Below are positions 7,479 through 16,020 of a stretch of 64,000 bases of DNA, piece after piece (positions within the stretch are counted from its first letter, which is position 1; every line of letters begins with the position of its first letter). The DNA comes from SW-9-67-25 sp964471665 (GTDB lineage: Archaea > Halobacteriota > Halobacteria > Halobacteriales > Haloarculaceae): assembly GCA_964471665.1 (NCBI GenBank), contig CAYYHG010000001.1, forward strand, positions 1 to 64,000, written 5' to 3'. A program made the position numbers and the translations under genes. The notes beneath the pieces are model-generated. The model had not been told where the DNA came from, ran no database searches, and saw only the letters and a program-made list of their open reading frames with translations.

Positions 7479-9175
7479 TGGCGTACGTCGACGAGTACCC
7501 GGAGGCGGCCAAAATCGCCAGGTGGGAGTTCGGCGTGGCCTTCCTCGCACTGGCACTCGGCGGGGCCCTCGGCCTCCTGCAGGCGCTGTACCGGACGGAC
7601 ACGTTCCGCGAGGCGCTCCCGATCAACGCCACAGAGTACTACACCGTCCTGACCGCCCACGGTGTGTTGCTCGCGCTGGTGTTTACGACCTTCTCGATTG
7701 CGGCACTGTTCACGTGGGCAGTCACCCGCAGCCTGGATCGGCCACTCGCCAGCAACCGGCTCGCGTGGGGCGGATTCGCGCTGCTCACCACCGGGACCGT
7801 GCTGGCTACAGTGTCGATCCTCAACGGGTTCGTCCCGCAACTCCCCTTCGAATCCTCGGACGTGCTCTTTACGTTCTACGCGCCGATGCAGGCTCATCCT
7901 GCGTTCTACGTCGGTGCGGCACTGATCATCATCGGGTCCTGGGTCGCCGGCGCGGTGTACTTTCTGACCTACTGGGAGTGGCGCAGTGACAACCCGGACG
8001 AGCGCATTCCGCTGCAGACGTTCATGGTGTTGATGACGTTCCTGATGTGGTATCTCGCGACCCTCGGGGTCGCAGTCGAGGTTGTCGTCTTCCTGATCCC
8101 GTGGTCGCTGGGCTGGATCGACACCGTGAACCCGCTGTTGACCCGGACGCTGTTCTGGTTCTTCGGCCACCCTGTCGTCTACTTCTGGCTGTTGCCCGCG
8201 TACCTGGTCTGGTACACCATCCTGCCCAAACTGGCTGGCGGACGCCTGTTCAGCGACCCGCTCGCGCGCGTCGTGTTCGTGCTCTTCCTGTTGCTCTCGA
8301 CGCCGGTCGGATTCCACCACCAGTACCTCGATCCCGGTGTCGCGGAGGGCTTCAAGTTCGTCTCGATGACGAACACGATGATGCTCTTGCTCCCGTCGCT
8401 ACTGACGGCGTTCACCGTCGTCGCGTCGCTGGAACACGGGGCACGCCAGCGCGGCGGTGGCGGGTATCTCGGGTGGCTCCGGTCGCTGCCCTGGGAGAAA
8501 CCCGCCTTCTCCGGCGTCGCGCTGGCCGGGTTGATGTTCGCTGCCGGCGGCTTTTCGGGCATGATCAACGCCGGCATGAACATCAACTACCTCATCCACA
8601 ACACGCTGTGGGTGCCCGGCCACTTCCACCTGACCGTCGGGACGGCCTTCGCGCTGACGATCATGGCCATCGCGTACTGGCTGATCCCGCAGATCACTGG
8701 CAAGCGCCTCCAGCACCGCAGGATAGCGATGGCCCAGCCCTACGTCTGGTTCGTCGGCATGACGCTGATGTCCAACGCGATGCACCGGGCTGGTCTCACG
8801 GGCGTCCCGCGGCGGACCGCCGAACCGATGTTCGAGGGGGCCGGCGCCGCGCCCTTCGAGACCACCGTGGGGACGATCGGGGAGATGCGCCTCCAGATCG
8901 CTGTCGGGAGCGTGCTCCTGTTTCTCGCACTCGCGATGTTCCTGGTGGTCATGTTCGGGACCTGGCTCGCCAGTAGCGGGGTGGCCCGGCTGTCGGTCAA
9001 CGGTCACATCCCGCCGGCACTGTCGGGCCCCGAGGGGAGTCCGCGGATTCTGGACAACCTCAAGGTCTGGACAGCCATCGCCGCTGTCCTGATCGCGCTG
9101 GCCTACGGGCTGCCGATCTGGAGTATCGTCAGCGACGGCCTCCTGACGCCGGGGGCGCCACCGATACCGGTGTGA
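7478..9175 (+). CDS. cbaA: ba3-type cytochrome c oxidase subunit I
   Basis: 565 residues of polytopic membrane protein. Haem and CuB ligands are visible: TAHGVLLAL (low-spin haem His), FGHPVVYFWLLPAY (CuB His and the cross-linked Tyr), FHHQYLDPG, and GHFHLTVG (haem a3 and low-spin haem ligands). HPVVYFW is the B-family (ba3) form. The enzyme reduces O2 to water while pumping protons across the cell membrane. The gene is translationally coupled to subunit II, and a membrane-anchored unknown follows it. Confidence 0.94.
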   Translation: MAYVDEYPEAAKIARWEFGVAFLALALGGALGLLQALYRTDTFREALPINATEYYTVLTAHGVLLALVFTTFSIAALFTWAVTRSLDRPLASNRLAWGGFALLTTGTVLATVSILNGFVPQLPFESSDVLFTFYAPMQAHPAFYVGAALIIIGSWVAGAVYFLTYWEWRSDNPDERIPLQTFMVLMTFLMWYLATLGVAVEVVVFLIPWSLGWIDTVNPLLTRTLFWFFGHPVVYFWLLPAYLVWYTILPKLAGGRLFSDPLARVVFVLFLLLSTPVGFHHQYLDPGVAEGFKFVSMTNTMMLLLPSLLTAFTVVASLEHGARQRGGGGYLGWLRSLPWEKPAFSGVALAGLMFAAGGFSGMINAGMNINYLIHNTLWVPGHFHLTVGTAFALTIMAIAYWLIPQITGKRLQHRRIAMAQPYVWFVGMTLMSNAMHRAGLTGVPRRTAEPMFEGAGAAPFETTVGTIGEMRLQIAVGSVLLFLALAMFLVVMFGTWLASSGVARLSVNGHIPPALSGPEGSPRILDNLKVWTAIAAVLIALAYGLPIWSIVSDGLLTPGAPPIPV

Positions 9176-9270
9176 CCCCGGACCGGCGGACCGCTCCCGT
9201 TCCCGACGGCAGGGACCGCAAGACACAACTGCCACTCGCGGATATCCACACCGACGGACACACTGCCGCC

Positions 9271-9912
9271 ATGACTGACCCCCAGGCGAGCGACGACCGG
9301 GACGCCGGGACGGGAGCCGACGGCACCGACAGGTCCGTCTCTGGTGGGGGTGCCGACAGCGACCCGGACGCGGACACGGGGGACCGCGACGTCCGCCGCC
9401 GGTGGCTGTTGCGCCTGCTCGTCGGCCTGGGAATCGGGATTCCGGTCGCAATCGAGGCACGGACCTTCCTGGGACTGTTCAGGGTCTATCTCCTCGGGGA
9501 GGACTCCGGGGAGGCCACCGCAACGCCGTCACCGACACCCCGGTCCGGCGTCGGGGTCGGCGACGAACTCATGACAGAGACGGAGCCAGCCGAGACGATC
9601 CGCGAGGCACAGATCCGCGTTCTGGAGGACGGCTGGCAGTTCGAGTTGACGGTGGCGGTCACCAACACGACCGACACACCCTACGAACTCAGGCTCGGCG
9701 CGGTCCGGACGACCGGCGGCGCCGCTGTCGAGGGCGGCGCGTCGACCGGGCAGGTGGCGCCGGGCGAGACAACCGACGTCGAGGACACGTGGCTCCTGCC
9801 CTCGGAGGACCGCCCCGAGAGCCTGGCGCTCACAGCCCTCAGGTACGGCGAGAACGACGTCGACATCGTCGAGCGGGACGTTCGTCTCGCCCGCGTCTCG
9901 CTGCGAGGCTGA
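9271..9912 (+). CDS. Membrane-anchored exported protein at end of ba3 oxidase operon
   Basis: 213 residues from the ATG at 9271. An in-frame GTG at 9172 overlaps the subunit I stop and is an alternative start, but the added residues are low-complexity. A disordered acidic N-terminus is followed by RRRWLLRLLVGLGIGIP, one membrane helix. The C-terminal 120 residues look like a beta-rich extracellular domain (FELTVAVTNTTDTPYELRLG). No cofactor motif is seen. Its position suggests an oxidase accessory factor, but the function is unknown. Its TGA stop (9910-9912) is also the left target duplication of the inverted-repeat element that follows. Confidence 0.65.
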   Translation: MTDPQASDDRDAGTGADGTDRSVSGGGADSDPDADTGDRDVRRRWLLRLLVGLGIGIPVAIEARTFLGLFRVYLLGEDSGEATATPSPTPRSGVGVGDELMTETEPAETIREAQIRVLEDGWQFELTVAVTNTTDTPYELRLGAVRTTGGAAVEGGASTGQVAPGETTDVEDTWLLPSEDRPESLALTALRYGENDVDIVERDVRLARVSLRG

Positions 9913-9993
9913 TACTGTCGGCTATAAGCCCGTGAGCAGTATCGGCACCCCGGGGTGGGGAATATCTTCACGAAGTTATAGCCGACAGTATGA
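9910..9993. mobile_element. Miniature inverted-repeat element, family A, copy 1 (TSD TGA)
   Basis: A 78-bp element (9913-9990) with perfect 15-bp terminal inverted repeats TACTGTCGGCTATAA / TTATAGCCGACAGTA, flanked on both sides by the triplet TGA (9910-9912 and 9991-9993). The left TGA is the stop codon of the upstream gene. The interior contains a second palindrome around CACCCCGGGGTG. It encodes nothing. Four related copies occur at 36570, 37730, 41003 and 49170. Confidence 0.8.
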
Positions 9994-10018
9994 GCCCAGC
10001 CGCGCCACTGCAACCGCT

Positions 10019-11305
10019 ATGGGTTTACTGTCCGATCGCGAACACACCCGCATGGTCGAACTCGAGACGGGTTGGCAACCCTCGACGAAACTGAACGTCA
10101 TCGCGGGAGAACTCGATTTCACAGTCGTCGACCCGCTGCCCGACGACGTGACCCGCGACCAGATCGAGGAGTACTGCTACACCCTCCGGGACATGTACGG
10201 CGAGTACGTCGAGGAACTCGTCGGGGAGACGACGCTGTCCCAGCGCGAGGCCCAGGCGTGGGTCCTCAGGAACTACGTCTACGAGGGCCACCAGCGCCTC
10301 TCGTACGAGGCCGTCGGGCTGTACATCTGGGCCATCGGCCGGGCGACCGAGGGCGATCCCCTGTCCCGGACGATCGTCTCGAAGTACTACCGGCGCGCAC
10401 GGGAGAAGACCCAGCGTGCAGAGGAGACACTCAAGCGCCGCGGAGCACCGCCGTACCCCGACGACGTGTACGACGAACCGGCGCTGCTGTGGGTCGAGGG
10501 CGACGTCGGCGAGCGGTTGCAACGCCACGCCGGTCCGGACGAGACCTACAGCGACCTCGTCGAACGCCTCCTCGACGAGGCGACCGCGCGAATCTCCGTG
10601 GAATCGTTCGTCGAGACCTACCGCGACCAGCGCGACAGCGCGTACGTCGCCGTCGAGACGGTCCAGCGCGACTGGGACCGCAGACTCGAGATGGTCGTCC
10701 ACGCACCGGGCGAGGGAGACACACCCAACCCGGTCGCGGCCGCCGACCACCTGTCGGTCGCGGATCACCACGTCGAGTTCGAGGTGACCGAGCGAGAGAC
10801 GCCCCGGCGGGAACGCTCGCACCTCGTGGTGTTCGACGCCGTGTCGGACACGGAGGCCGGTCCGGACGGTGCGGGGCGTCCGGCACGCGGGACTGTCGCG
10901 GTCGAGGAGGGGACCGAGAGACTCCGCAGGGCCCTGGAGACCGTCGAACTCGATCTGCCGGGGCTCGTCGAACTCGCCAGGGAGACTGGAGCCGTCGGGC
11001 TGGCTGTCGCCGACCAGCCCGCGGGCGCCGGCGCGCACCTCTATCCCATCTCTCCGGAGGGGGGCGGTTCCGCTTCGGGGCCAGACGTGGCCGAGCGGTT
11101 CGAGCCAGTCGAACGCGTCGCACTCGACGATCGGACGCTGCGTGTCGGGCAGGTCACGCCGGTCTCCGCCGCCGAGTACGGCGATATCGACGAGGTGACG
11201 CTCCTGTGGGCGGGCGACGACGCCCCGACCGGCCCGCTGTCGTTGCCCGAGGATCCGGTCGACCGGCGCGAACGCCTCCCGACGACGGTGCTGCACACGG
11301 CCTGA
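10019..11305 (+). CDS. Conserved haloarchaeal hypothetical protein (428 aa)
   Basis: Soluble acidic protein of 428 residues; I recognise no domain. The N-terminal half is helical and contains TLRDMYGEYVEELVGETTLS and conserved-looking WVLRNYVYEGHQRLSYEAVG. The second half is richer in beta-like segments, with an acidic linker around residues 255-300. The ATG at 10019 is used because the frame upstream runs into the mobile element; MVELETGW at 10052 is an alternative. The start lies 26 bp after that element, so its promoter must be inside or beyond the element, or it is read through from the oxidase operon. Function unknown. Confidence 0.7.
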   Translation: MGLLSDREHTRMVELETGWQPSTKLNVIAGELDFTVVDPLPDDVTRDQIEEYCYTLRDMYGEYVEELVGETTLSQREAQAWVLRNYVYEGHQRLSYEAVGLYIWAIGRATEGDPLSRTIVSKYYRRAREKTQRAEETLKRRGAPPYPDDVYDEPALLWVEGDVGERLQRHAGPDETYSDLVERLLDEATARISVESFVETYRDQRDSAYVAVETVQRDWDRRLEMVVHAPGEGDTPNPVAAADHLSVADHHVEFEVTERETPRRERSHLVVFDAVSDTEAGPDGAGRPARGTVAVEEGTERLRRALETVELDLPGLVELARETGAVGLAVADQPAGAGAHLYPISPEGGGSASGPDVAERFEPVERVALDDRTLRVGQVTPVSAAEYGDIDEVTLLWAGDDAPTGPLSLPEDPVDRRERLPTTVLHTA

Positions 11306-11355
11306 TCGCCGACCGGGGGTCTGTGAATACCGGGAAACGACTACGACAGTCCGTA

Positions 11356-11592
11356 TCAGTCAGCAGTCCGGGCGTAGACAGTCGTCCCGACGAGCGGCGC
11401 CAGCCTGACTCCCTCGGCGGGTGAGACGGCGAGAAAGGGACGGTCGACGGGGCCGAACACGTCTACGACAGTCCCGACCTCGTCGAGTGCGTCGTCGATC
11501 ACCTGCGTGCCGATGTCGGGATAGGCCTCGCCGGGACTGTGGACGACCGCGACCCCCTGTGCCGTCCGGACCACGTCGCCGGCACGCTTCAT
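11356..11592 (-). CDS. gar1: H/ACA ribonucleoprotein component Gar1-like
   Basis: 78 residues forming a small beta-barrel: VVRTAQGVAVVHSP, then IDDALDEVGTVVDVFGPVDRPFLAVSP and LAPLVGTTVYA. The core G-x-V-x-D-V-F-G-P-V is the Gar1 signature. By family it is the H/ACA guide-RNP subunit that works with Cbf5 in pseudouridylation of rRNA. It starts inside the stop of the SRP19 gene (ATGA overlap), the SRP19-Gar1 pairing common in haloarchaea. Confidence 0.88.
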   Translation of the reverse strand: MKRAGDVVRTAQGVAVVHSPGEAYPDIGTQVIDDALDEVGTVVDVFGPVDRPFLAVSPAEGVRLAPLVGTTVYARTAD

Positions 11593-11867
11593 GCCCTGAT
11601 CGCGCCGACGTAGGCCGCGACGGCCTCGAGCAGGTCGCTCTTGGTCGCGTCCCCGGCGTCCTTGACGAGCACCTGGCCGCGGGTCTCGTACTCCCGGGGA
11701 TAGCTCTTGTCCCGTTCGATGACTGCGTCGTAACCCACCTGCTGGACGGCCGTGGCGATCTCGTCGACCGTCGGATCCTCGACCGCGACGTCCCGAGAGA
11801 CACGGCGTCCCTCGCCACGGGTCAGGTTGGCGTCCAGGAAGGCCGGCCAGATGACGTTCTCGACCAT
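11589..11867 (-). CDS. srp19: Signal recognition particle 19 kDa protein
   Basis: 92 residues, start ATG at 11867. The sequence MVENVIWPAFLDANLTRGEG is the classical SRP19 opening, with W-P-x-x-L-D and a GRRV pair that contacts the helix 6 and 8 tetraloops of 7S RNA. The C-terminus continues with SYPREYETRGQVLVKD. It assists SRP54 loading on 7S RNA for co-translational targeting. It overlaps gar1 downstream by 4 bp. Confidence 0.92.
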   Translation of the reverse strand: MVENVIWPAFLDANLTRGEGRRVSRDVAVEDPTVDEIATAVQQVGYDAVIERDKSYPREYETRGQVLVKDAGDATKSDLLEAVAAYVGAIRA

Positions 11868-11905
11868 ACTGACACTGGACGCTCCCGCAACAAACCTCTT
11901 TTCGG

Positions 11906-13039
11906 TCAGGACGGGTCGACGCGGTAGACCACGCCGTTTCGCCCGGTGACGTACGCCGACTCCCCGACGATAGACGGCGGCGAGAGGAACGTTCCATCGG
12001 TCTCGACGCGCCAGCGCTCGGTCCCGTCGGACGCGTCCAGCGCGACGATGTCGCCGAAGAGCCCGCCAAGATAGACCGTCTCCCCGGCGACGGAGGGGGG
12101 CGCGTGGACGAACGCGTCCGAGTCGAACCGCCACTGGACGCTGCCGTCGTCCGGGTCGAGGGCGTACACCTGGTCGCTGGTCGCGTAGACGCGGTCCCCG
12201 TCGAACGCGATCGAGCGCGCTCCCAGGCCCGTCTCGACGCGCCAGCGCTCGGTCCCCTCGGTCGCGTCCAGCCCGAACACGATTCCCTCCCGTTCGGGAG
12301 TCGTCGCGCCGACGTAGGCGGTGTTGCCGGCCAGAACCGGCGTCCCGAACCGGGCCGCTGGCGTGTCGAACGTCCACCGTTCGGACCCGTCGGTCGCGTC
12401 CAGCGCGAACAACTTCTCCTTGCCCACCGCGACGAGGTCCGCCTGGATGGCAGGCGTAAACAGCAACACGTTGTCCTGCCCGACCGGGGCGCGCCACTCG
12501 CGTTCCCCGGTCGCGGGATCGACGGCGTCCAGGGCCGCGTCGTAGGGGGCGCTCGCGCTCCGGAAGCCCACGTAGACCCGTTCGCCGTCGAATCCCGGTG
12601 CGTTGGCGACGCGACGACCGAACGTGTAGGTCCACTGGTGCTCGCCCGCGTCGCGGTCGAACGCGAACACCGAGTGGCGGCTGACGGCAAAGACGTCGTC
12701 GCCGACGACGGGAGGGATGCCCGAGGGGAAGGGGAGTTGCTTCGCCCAGGTCTGCTGGCCGTTGCCCGCTCCCAGCGCGGAGACGGCGGCGCTGTTCAGA
12801 TAGACGACGTCCTCGGCGACGACCGGTCCGGAGAGCGCCTGCTGGCCGACGGTGGCCGACCAGCCGACGTCACCGTCGCTTTCGGGACCGGACCCGACCG
12901 GGTTGTGACCGGTCCGTCGGGGGTTGGCGCGGAACTGGCGCCAGTCGTCGGCAGGTTCGGTGTCGCTCGGACATCCGGCCAGCGCCACGGCTCCGGCGGT
13001 TCCGACTGCTCCGAGGTACTGGCGCCGCGTTACCGGCAT
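11906..13039 (-). CDS. PQQ-repeat (beta-propeller) lipoprotein
   Basis: 377 residues from ATG 13039. A TRRQYLGAVGTAGAVALAGC segment gives a Tat signal and lipobox, so the protein is exported and lipid-anchored. The rest is a series of repeated propeller blades carrying ALD-x-x-DG-x-x-x-W, for example ALDATDGSERWTF, GLDATEGTERWRVE, ALDPDDGSVQWRF and ALDASDGTERWRVE. This is the PQQ-like (BamB-type) eight-blade fold used in many haloarchaeal surface proteins. No catalytic residues for a PQQ dehydrogenase are evident, so a binding or scaffold role is more likely. It lies just upstream of srp19-gar1 on the same strand. Confidence 0.82.
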   Translation of the reverse strand: MPVTRRQYLGAVGTAGAVALAGCPSDTEPADDWRQFRANPRRTGHNPVGSGPESDGDVGWSATVGQQALSGPVVAEDVVYLNSAAVSALGAGNGQQTWAKQLPFPSGIPPVVGDDVFAVSRHSVFAFDRDAGEHQWTYTFGRRVANAPGFDGERVYVGFRSASAPYDAALDAVDPATGEREWRAPVGQDNVLLFTPAIQADLVAVGKEKLFALDATDGSERWTFDTPAARFGTPVLAGNTAYVGATTPEREGIVFGLDATEGTERWRVETGLGARSIAFDGDRVYATSDQVYALDPDDGSVQWRFDSDAFVHAPPSVAGETVYLGGLFGDIVALDASDGTERWRVETDGTFLSPPSIVGESAYVTGRNGVVYRVDPS

Positions 13040-13183
13040 CGTCTCGTGTCTGGGTCGCCCGAGGGGTAAATTCTCCGGGACTGTGTCCAGCCAGTACACC
13101 GGGCCCGTCGCTTCCCGGAATACCGGCTTCGACGGGCGAGGCCGAGACGAAGTATTTTGTTGATCAGTGAGGAAAGGGCGCGT

Positions 13184-14422
13184 ATGGCACGTAACTACAG
13201 AGGTCTGCGTGATCCGAACGCGGAGTACACGATGCGGGATCTCTCGGCGGAGACGATGGGAGTGACCGCCGAGCGACCGGGACCGCGGGACCTCGAGATC
13301 ACGGACGTCCAGACGACGATGGTCGACGGGAACTTCCCGTGGACGCTGGTTCGGATCTACACCGACGCGGGCGTCGTCGGCACGGGCGAGGCGTACTGGG
13401 GGGCAGGTGTCCCCGAACTAATCGACAGGATGGTGCCCTTTCTCCGGGGGGAAAATCCGCTCGACATCGACAGACTCTACGAGCACATGATCCAGAAGAT
13501 GTCCGGCGAGGGGTCGATCGAGGGGGTGACCGTCACTGCCATCGCGGGCGTCGAGACGGCGTTGCACGACCTCGCCGGGAAGGTCCTCGGGGTGCCGGCC
13601 TACCAGTTGCTCGGCGGGAAGTACCGCGACGAGACGCGCGTCTACTGTGACTGTCACACCGAGGCGGAAGCCGACGCCGAGGCCTGTGCACAGGAGGCCG
13701 AGCGTGTCGTCGAGGAACTGGGGTACGACGCGCTCAAGTTCGACCTGGACGTCCCGAGCGGCCACGAGAAAGACCGCGCGAACCGCCACCTCCGGTCCGG
13801 CGAGATCAGGCACAAGGCCGAAATCGTCGAACGGGTCACCGAGCGCGTGAAAGACCGCGCCGACGTGGCCTTCGACTGTCACTGGACGTTCTCGGCGAGT
13901 TCGGCAAAGCGGCTGGCGGCCGCCATCGAAGCGTACGACGTCTGGTGGCTCGAGGATCCCGTCCCGCCGGAGAACCTCGAGGTCCAGGAGGAGGTCACGA
14001 AGTCGACGCTGACGCCGATCACGGTCGGCGAGAACCGGTATCGCGTGACCGAACACCGCCGATTGCTGGAATCCCAGGCGGTCGACATCGTCGCGCCGGA
14101 CATGCCCAAGGTCGGCGGGATGCGCGAGACGCGCAGGATTGCCGACATCGCCAACCAGTACTACGTGCCCGTCGCGATGCACAACGTCGCCTCACCGGTG
14201 GCCACGATGGCCGGCGCCCACGTCGGCGCGGCCATCCCCAACGCTCTCGCCGTGGAGTTTCACTCCTACGAACTCGACTGGTGGGGCGATCTCGTCGAGG
14301 AGACCGTCATCGAAAACGGCTCCATCGAGATTCCGGAGAAACCGGGGCTCGGTGTCACCCTCGACCTCGACGTCGTCGCCGAGCACATGGTCGACGGCGA
14401 GACGCTGTTCGACGGAGCGTAG
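13184..14422 (+). CDS. Sugar-acid dehydratase of the enolase superfamily (xylonate/gluconate type)
   Basis: 412 residues, start MARNYRGLRDPNAEYTMRDL at 13184; nine upstream codons lack character. It is a mandelate racemase/muconate lactonizing enzyme fold: an N-terminal capping domain, then a barrel with FDCHWTF, WWLEDPVPPEN and ITVGENRY supplying the three metal-binding acids, and VAMHNVASPV near the C-terminus. It resembles the haloarchaeal D-xylonate/D-gluconate dehydratases of the oxidative pentose and semi-phosphorylative Entner-Doudoroff routes, which convert a sugar acid to 2-keto-3-deoxy acid. The exact substrate cannot be read from sequence. No other sugar catabolism gene adjoins. 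Its last codons are part of a 49-bp tandem triplication. Confidence 0.8.
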   Translation: MARNYRGLRDPNAEYTMRDLSAETMGVTAERPGPRDLEITDVQTTMVDGNFPWTLVRIYTDAGVVGTGEAYWGAGVPELIDRMVPFLRGENPLDIDRLYEHMIQKMSGEGSIEGVTVTAIAGVETALHDLAGKVLGVPAYQLLGGKYRDETRVYCDCHTEAEADAEACAQEAERVVEELGYDALKFDLDVPSGHEKDRANRHLRSGEIRHKAEIVERVTERVKDRADVAFDCHWTFSASSAKRLAAAIEAYDVWWLEDPVPPENLEVQEEVTKSTLTPITVGENRYRVTEHRRLLESQAVDIVAPDMPKVGGMRETRRIADIANQYYVPVAMHNVASPVATMAGAHVGAAIPNALAVEFHSYELDWWGDLVEETVIENGSIEIPEKPGLGVTLDLDVVAEHMVDGETLFDGA

Positions 14423-14544
14423 CGACGTCGAGCCAGTCAATCCGCGAATGACGCTGTTCGACGGAGCGTAGCGACGTCGAGCCAGTCAATCCGCGAATGA
14501 CGCTGTTCGACGGAGCGTAGCGACGTCGAGCCAGTCAATCCGCG
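14401..14544. repeat. 49-bp direct tandem repeat, three copies, spanning convergent gene ends
   Basis: The unit begins GACGCTGTTCGACGGAGCGT and ends CAGTCAATCCGCGAAT. Copies lie at 14401-14449, 14450-14498 and 14499-14544 (the last shortened by three bases) and are identical where they overlap. Each copy holds the final codons and stop of the dehydratase on the plus strand and the stop triplet of uppS on the minus strand. Removing two units would leave the two stops about 14 bp apart. It is therefore a local tandem duplication of the convergent junction that left both proteins intact. Confidence 0.9.
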
Positions 14545-15473
14545 GAAGGGTCGAACGCTGCGTCGGCGTCCTCGGATTCGGTGGTGAGGCCAGTGCGTTC
14601 GGTCCGGGGCAACGCGTCGCGAAACCGGTCCAGAACGCGGGAGGCCTCGGGACACTCCCCGGTGCCGAAGGCCCTGACGACCGCCAGCGCGCGCCGGGCG
14701 CGGGTCTGTCGCCACGTCTCCTCGCGGTGTTCGTAGGTGCGAATGCCCCGCAGGAAGTCGATCTTTCTGAATTCCGGCCAGTAGGGCGCCGTGAAGTAGA
14801 CCGCGGCCTCGTTGCCGTTGGCCTGCCAGGGCAGGAAATTCGAGGTGCGCTCGTCCCCACCCGTCCGGACGATGAGATCGACGTCCCGTGTCGGCCCCTC
14901 GTAGAGCGCCTCGTCGACGGTCGTGCTGTCGATCGCTCCGGGGTCGAGCCGGTCTCGCTCGACCTGACGGGCGATGTCGCGGGTCGCGTCGAGCAACTCG
15001 CGGCGGCCGCCGTAGGCCAGGGCCACGTTGAGGTGCAGCCGGTCGTATCCGGTTGTCCGCCGGTCGGCGTAGTCGACGGCGTCCCGGACGCGTTCCGGCA
15101 GCCGGTCGAGGTGACCGATCGCCCGGATGCGCACCTCGGCCTCGTGAATGCGGTCCGAGTCGGCGAACTCCCGGAGTTTGGCCGCGATGAGGTCGAACAG
15201 GTCGTCGCGCTCGTCGGCCGGCCGCTGGAAGTTCTCTGTCGAGAACGTGTAGAGGGTGACCTCCCTGACGCCGAGGTCGTCACACCACTGCAACAGCGCC
15301 TCGGTCGTCTCCGCGCCGGCGCGGTGGCCGTCGGTCGGATCGGCGCCCTGCCGGTCGGCGTACCGGCGGTTGCCGTCCATGATGACGGCCACGTGGGAGG
15401 GGGGAGCCGAGAGTTCGGATTCCAGAACGCGCTCGTAGACGCGGGTCCCCAAGCGGCGCAATCGGCCCAGCAT
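14535..15473 (-). CDS. uppS: Cis-prenyl transferase (undecaprenyl/decaprenyl diphosphate synthase family)
   Basis: 312 residues from ATG 15473; a GTG at 15488 would add five residues. Family motifs are clear: HVAVIMDGNRRYA with the catalytic Asp, GHRAGAETTEALL, LYTFSTENFQRP, LNVALAYGGRRELLDA, and DLIVRTGGDERTSNFLPWQ. The enzyme condenses isopentenyl diphosphate units in cis to make the polyprenyl lipid carrier for glycosylation in the cell membrane. The C-terminal 40 residues are an acidic, weakly conserved tail. Its 3' end lies in the last unit of the 49-bp tandem repeat. It is followed upstream by the DUF5796-type gene on the same strand. Confidence 0.92.
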   Translation of the reverse strand: MLGRLRRLGTRVYERVLESELSAPPSHVAVIMDGNRRYADRQGADPTDGHRAGAETTEALLQWCDDLGVREVTLYTFSTENFQRPADERDDLFDLIAAKLREFADSDRIHEAEVRIRAIGHLDRLPERVRDAVDYADRRTTGYDRLHLNVALAYGGRRELLDATRDIARQVERDRLDPGAIDSTTVDEALYEGPTRDVDLIVRTGGDERTSNFLPWQANGNEAAVYFTAPYWPEFRKIDFLRGIRTYEHREETWRQTRARRALAVVRAFGTGECPEASRVLDRFRDALPRTERTGLTTESEDADAAFDPSAD

Positions 15474-15514
15474 CACCCGAACAGACACGGTCCGGTTTCA
15501 AGTGCTTTGTGTTG

Positions 15515-15952
15515 TCACGCCCCGGATTCCTCGGCGACGAGTTCGAACGACCGCTCTCCCATCTCGTCCTCTTCGAAGACGAACACCCGGCCGTCGACCA
15601 CCGCCGGGTCGGCCTCGACCTCGACGCGCAACTGGCGCTCGCGGACTGTGACGCCGGGGAAGACGGTCGTCTCCTCGCCTCTCTCGAGCAGGACGCGCCC
15701 GACGCCGGTGTCCGCCAGGATGTCGTCTTCTGTCTTGCGTTCGTCGACGTAGACCAGGACGCCGTGCTGTTCGGCCTCGTCTGTGACGAGAACGTGCGTG
15801 TCCGTTCCCGGCGCGGTCGTGACGATCTCCGACACCTTGGTGGGTACGCCGCGGTAGAACACCCGGCGACCGTCCTGGTATGTGACCTCGACGCCGTCGG
15901 GAGTGAGTTCGACCGGCAGCGTGTCCGGCGGGACGTCCGAGCGTGATTCCAT
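15515..15952 (-). CDS. DUF5796-type haloarchaeal protein
   Basis: 145 residues, start MESRSDVPPDTLPVELTPDG. It contains VEVTYQDGRRVFYRGVP, HVLVTDEAEQHGVLVYVDER, DDILADTGVGRVLLERGEET and RVFVFEEDEMGERSFELV. I recognise this as a family restricted to haloarchaea (DUF5796 as recalled) with no known activity. It is beta-rich, soluble and very acidic. It is divergent from the shikimate kinase gene and lies just upstream of uppS on the same strand. No catalytic residues are evident. Confidence 0.75.
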   Translation of the reverse strand: MESRSDVPPDTLPVELTPDGVEVTYQDGRRVFYRGVPTKVSEIVTTAPGTDTHVLVTDEAEQHGVLVYVDERKTEDDILADTGVGRVLLERGEETTVFPGVTVRERQLRVEVEADPAVVDGRVFVFEEDEMGERSFELVAEESGA

Positions 15953-16020
15953 ACCCGAACTTCGCCCCCGCAGGGCAAAAACACCACAGGTAAGTACTGG
16001 CGTCCGGGAGAGAGAGACGA

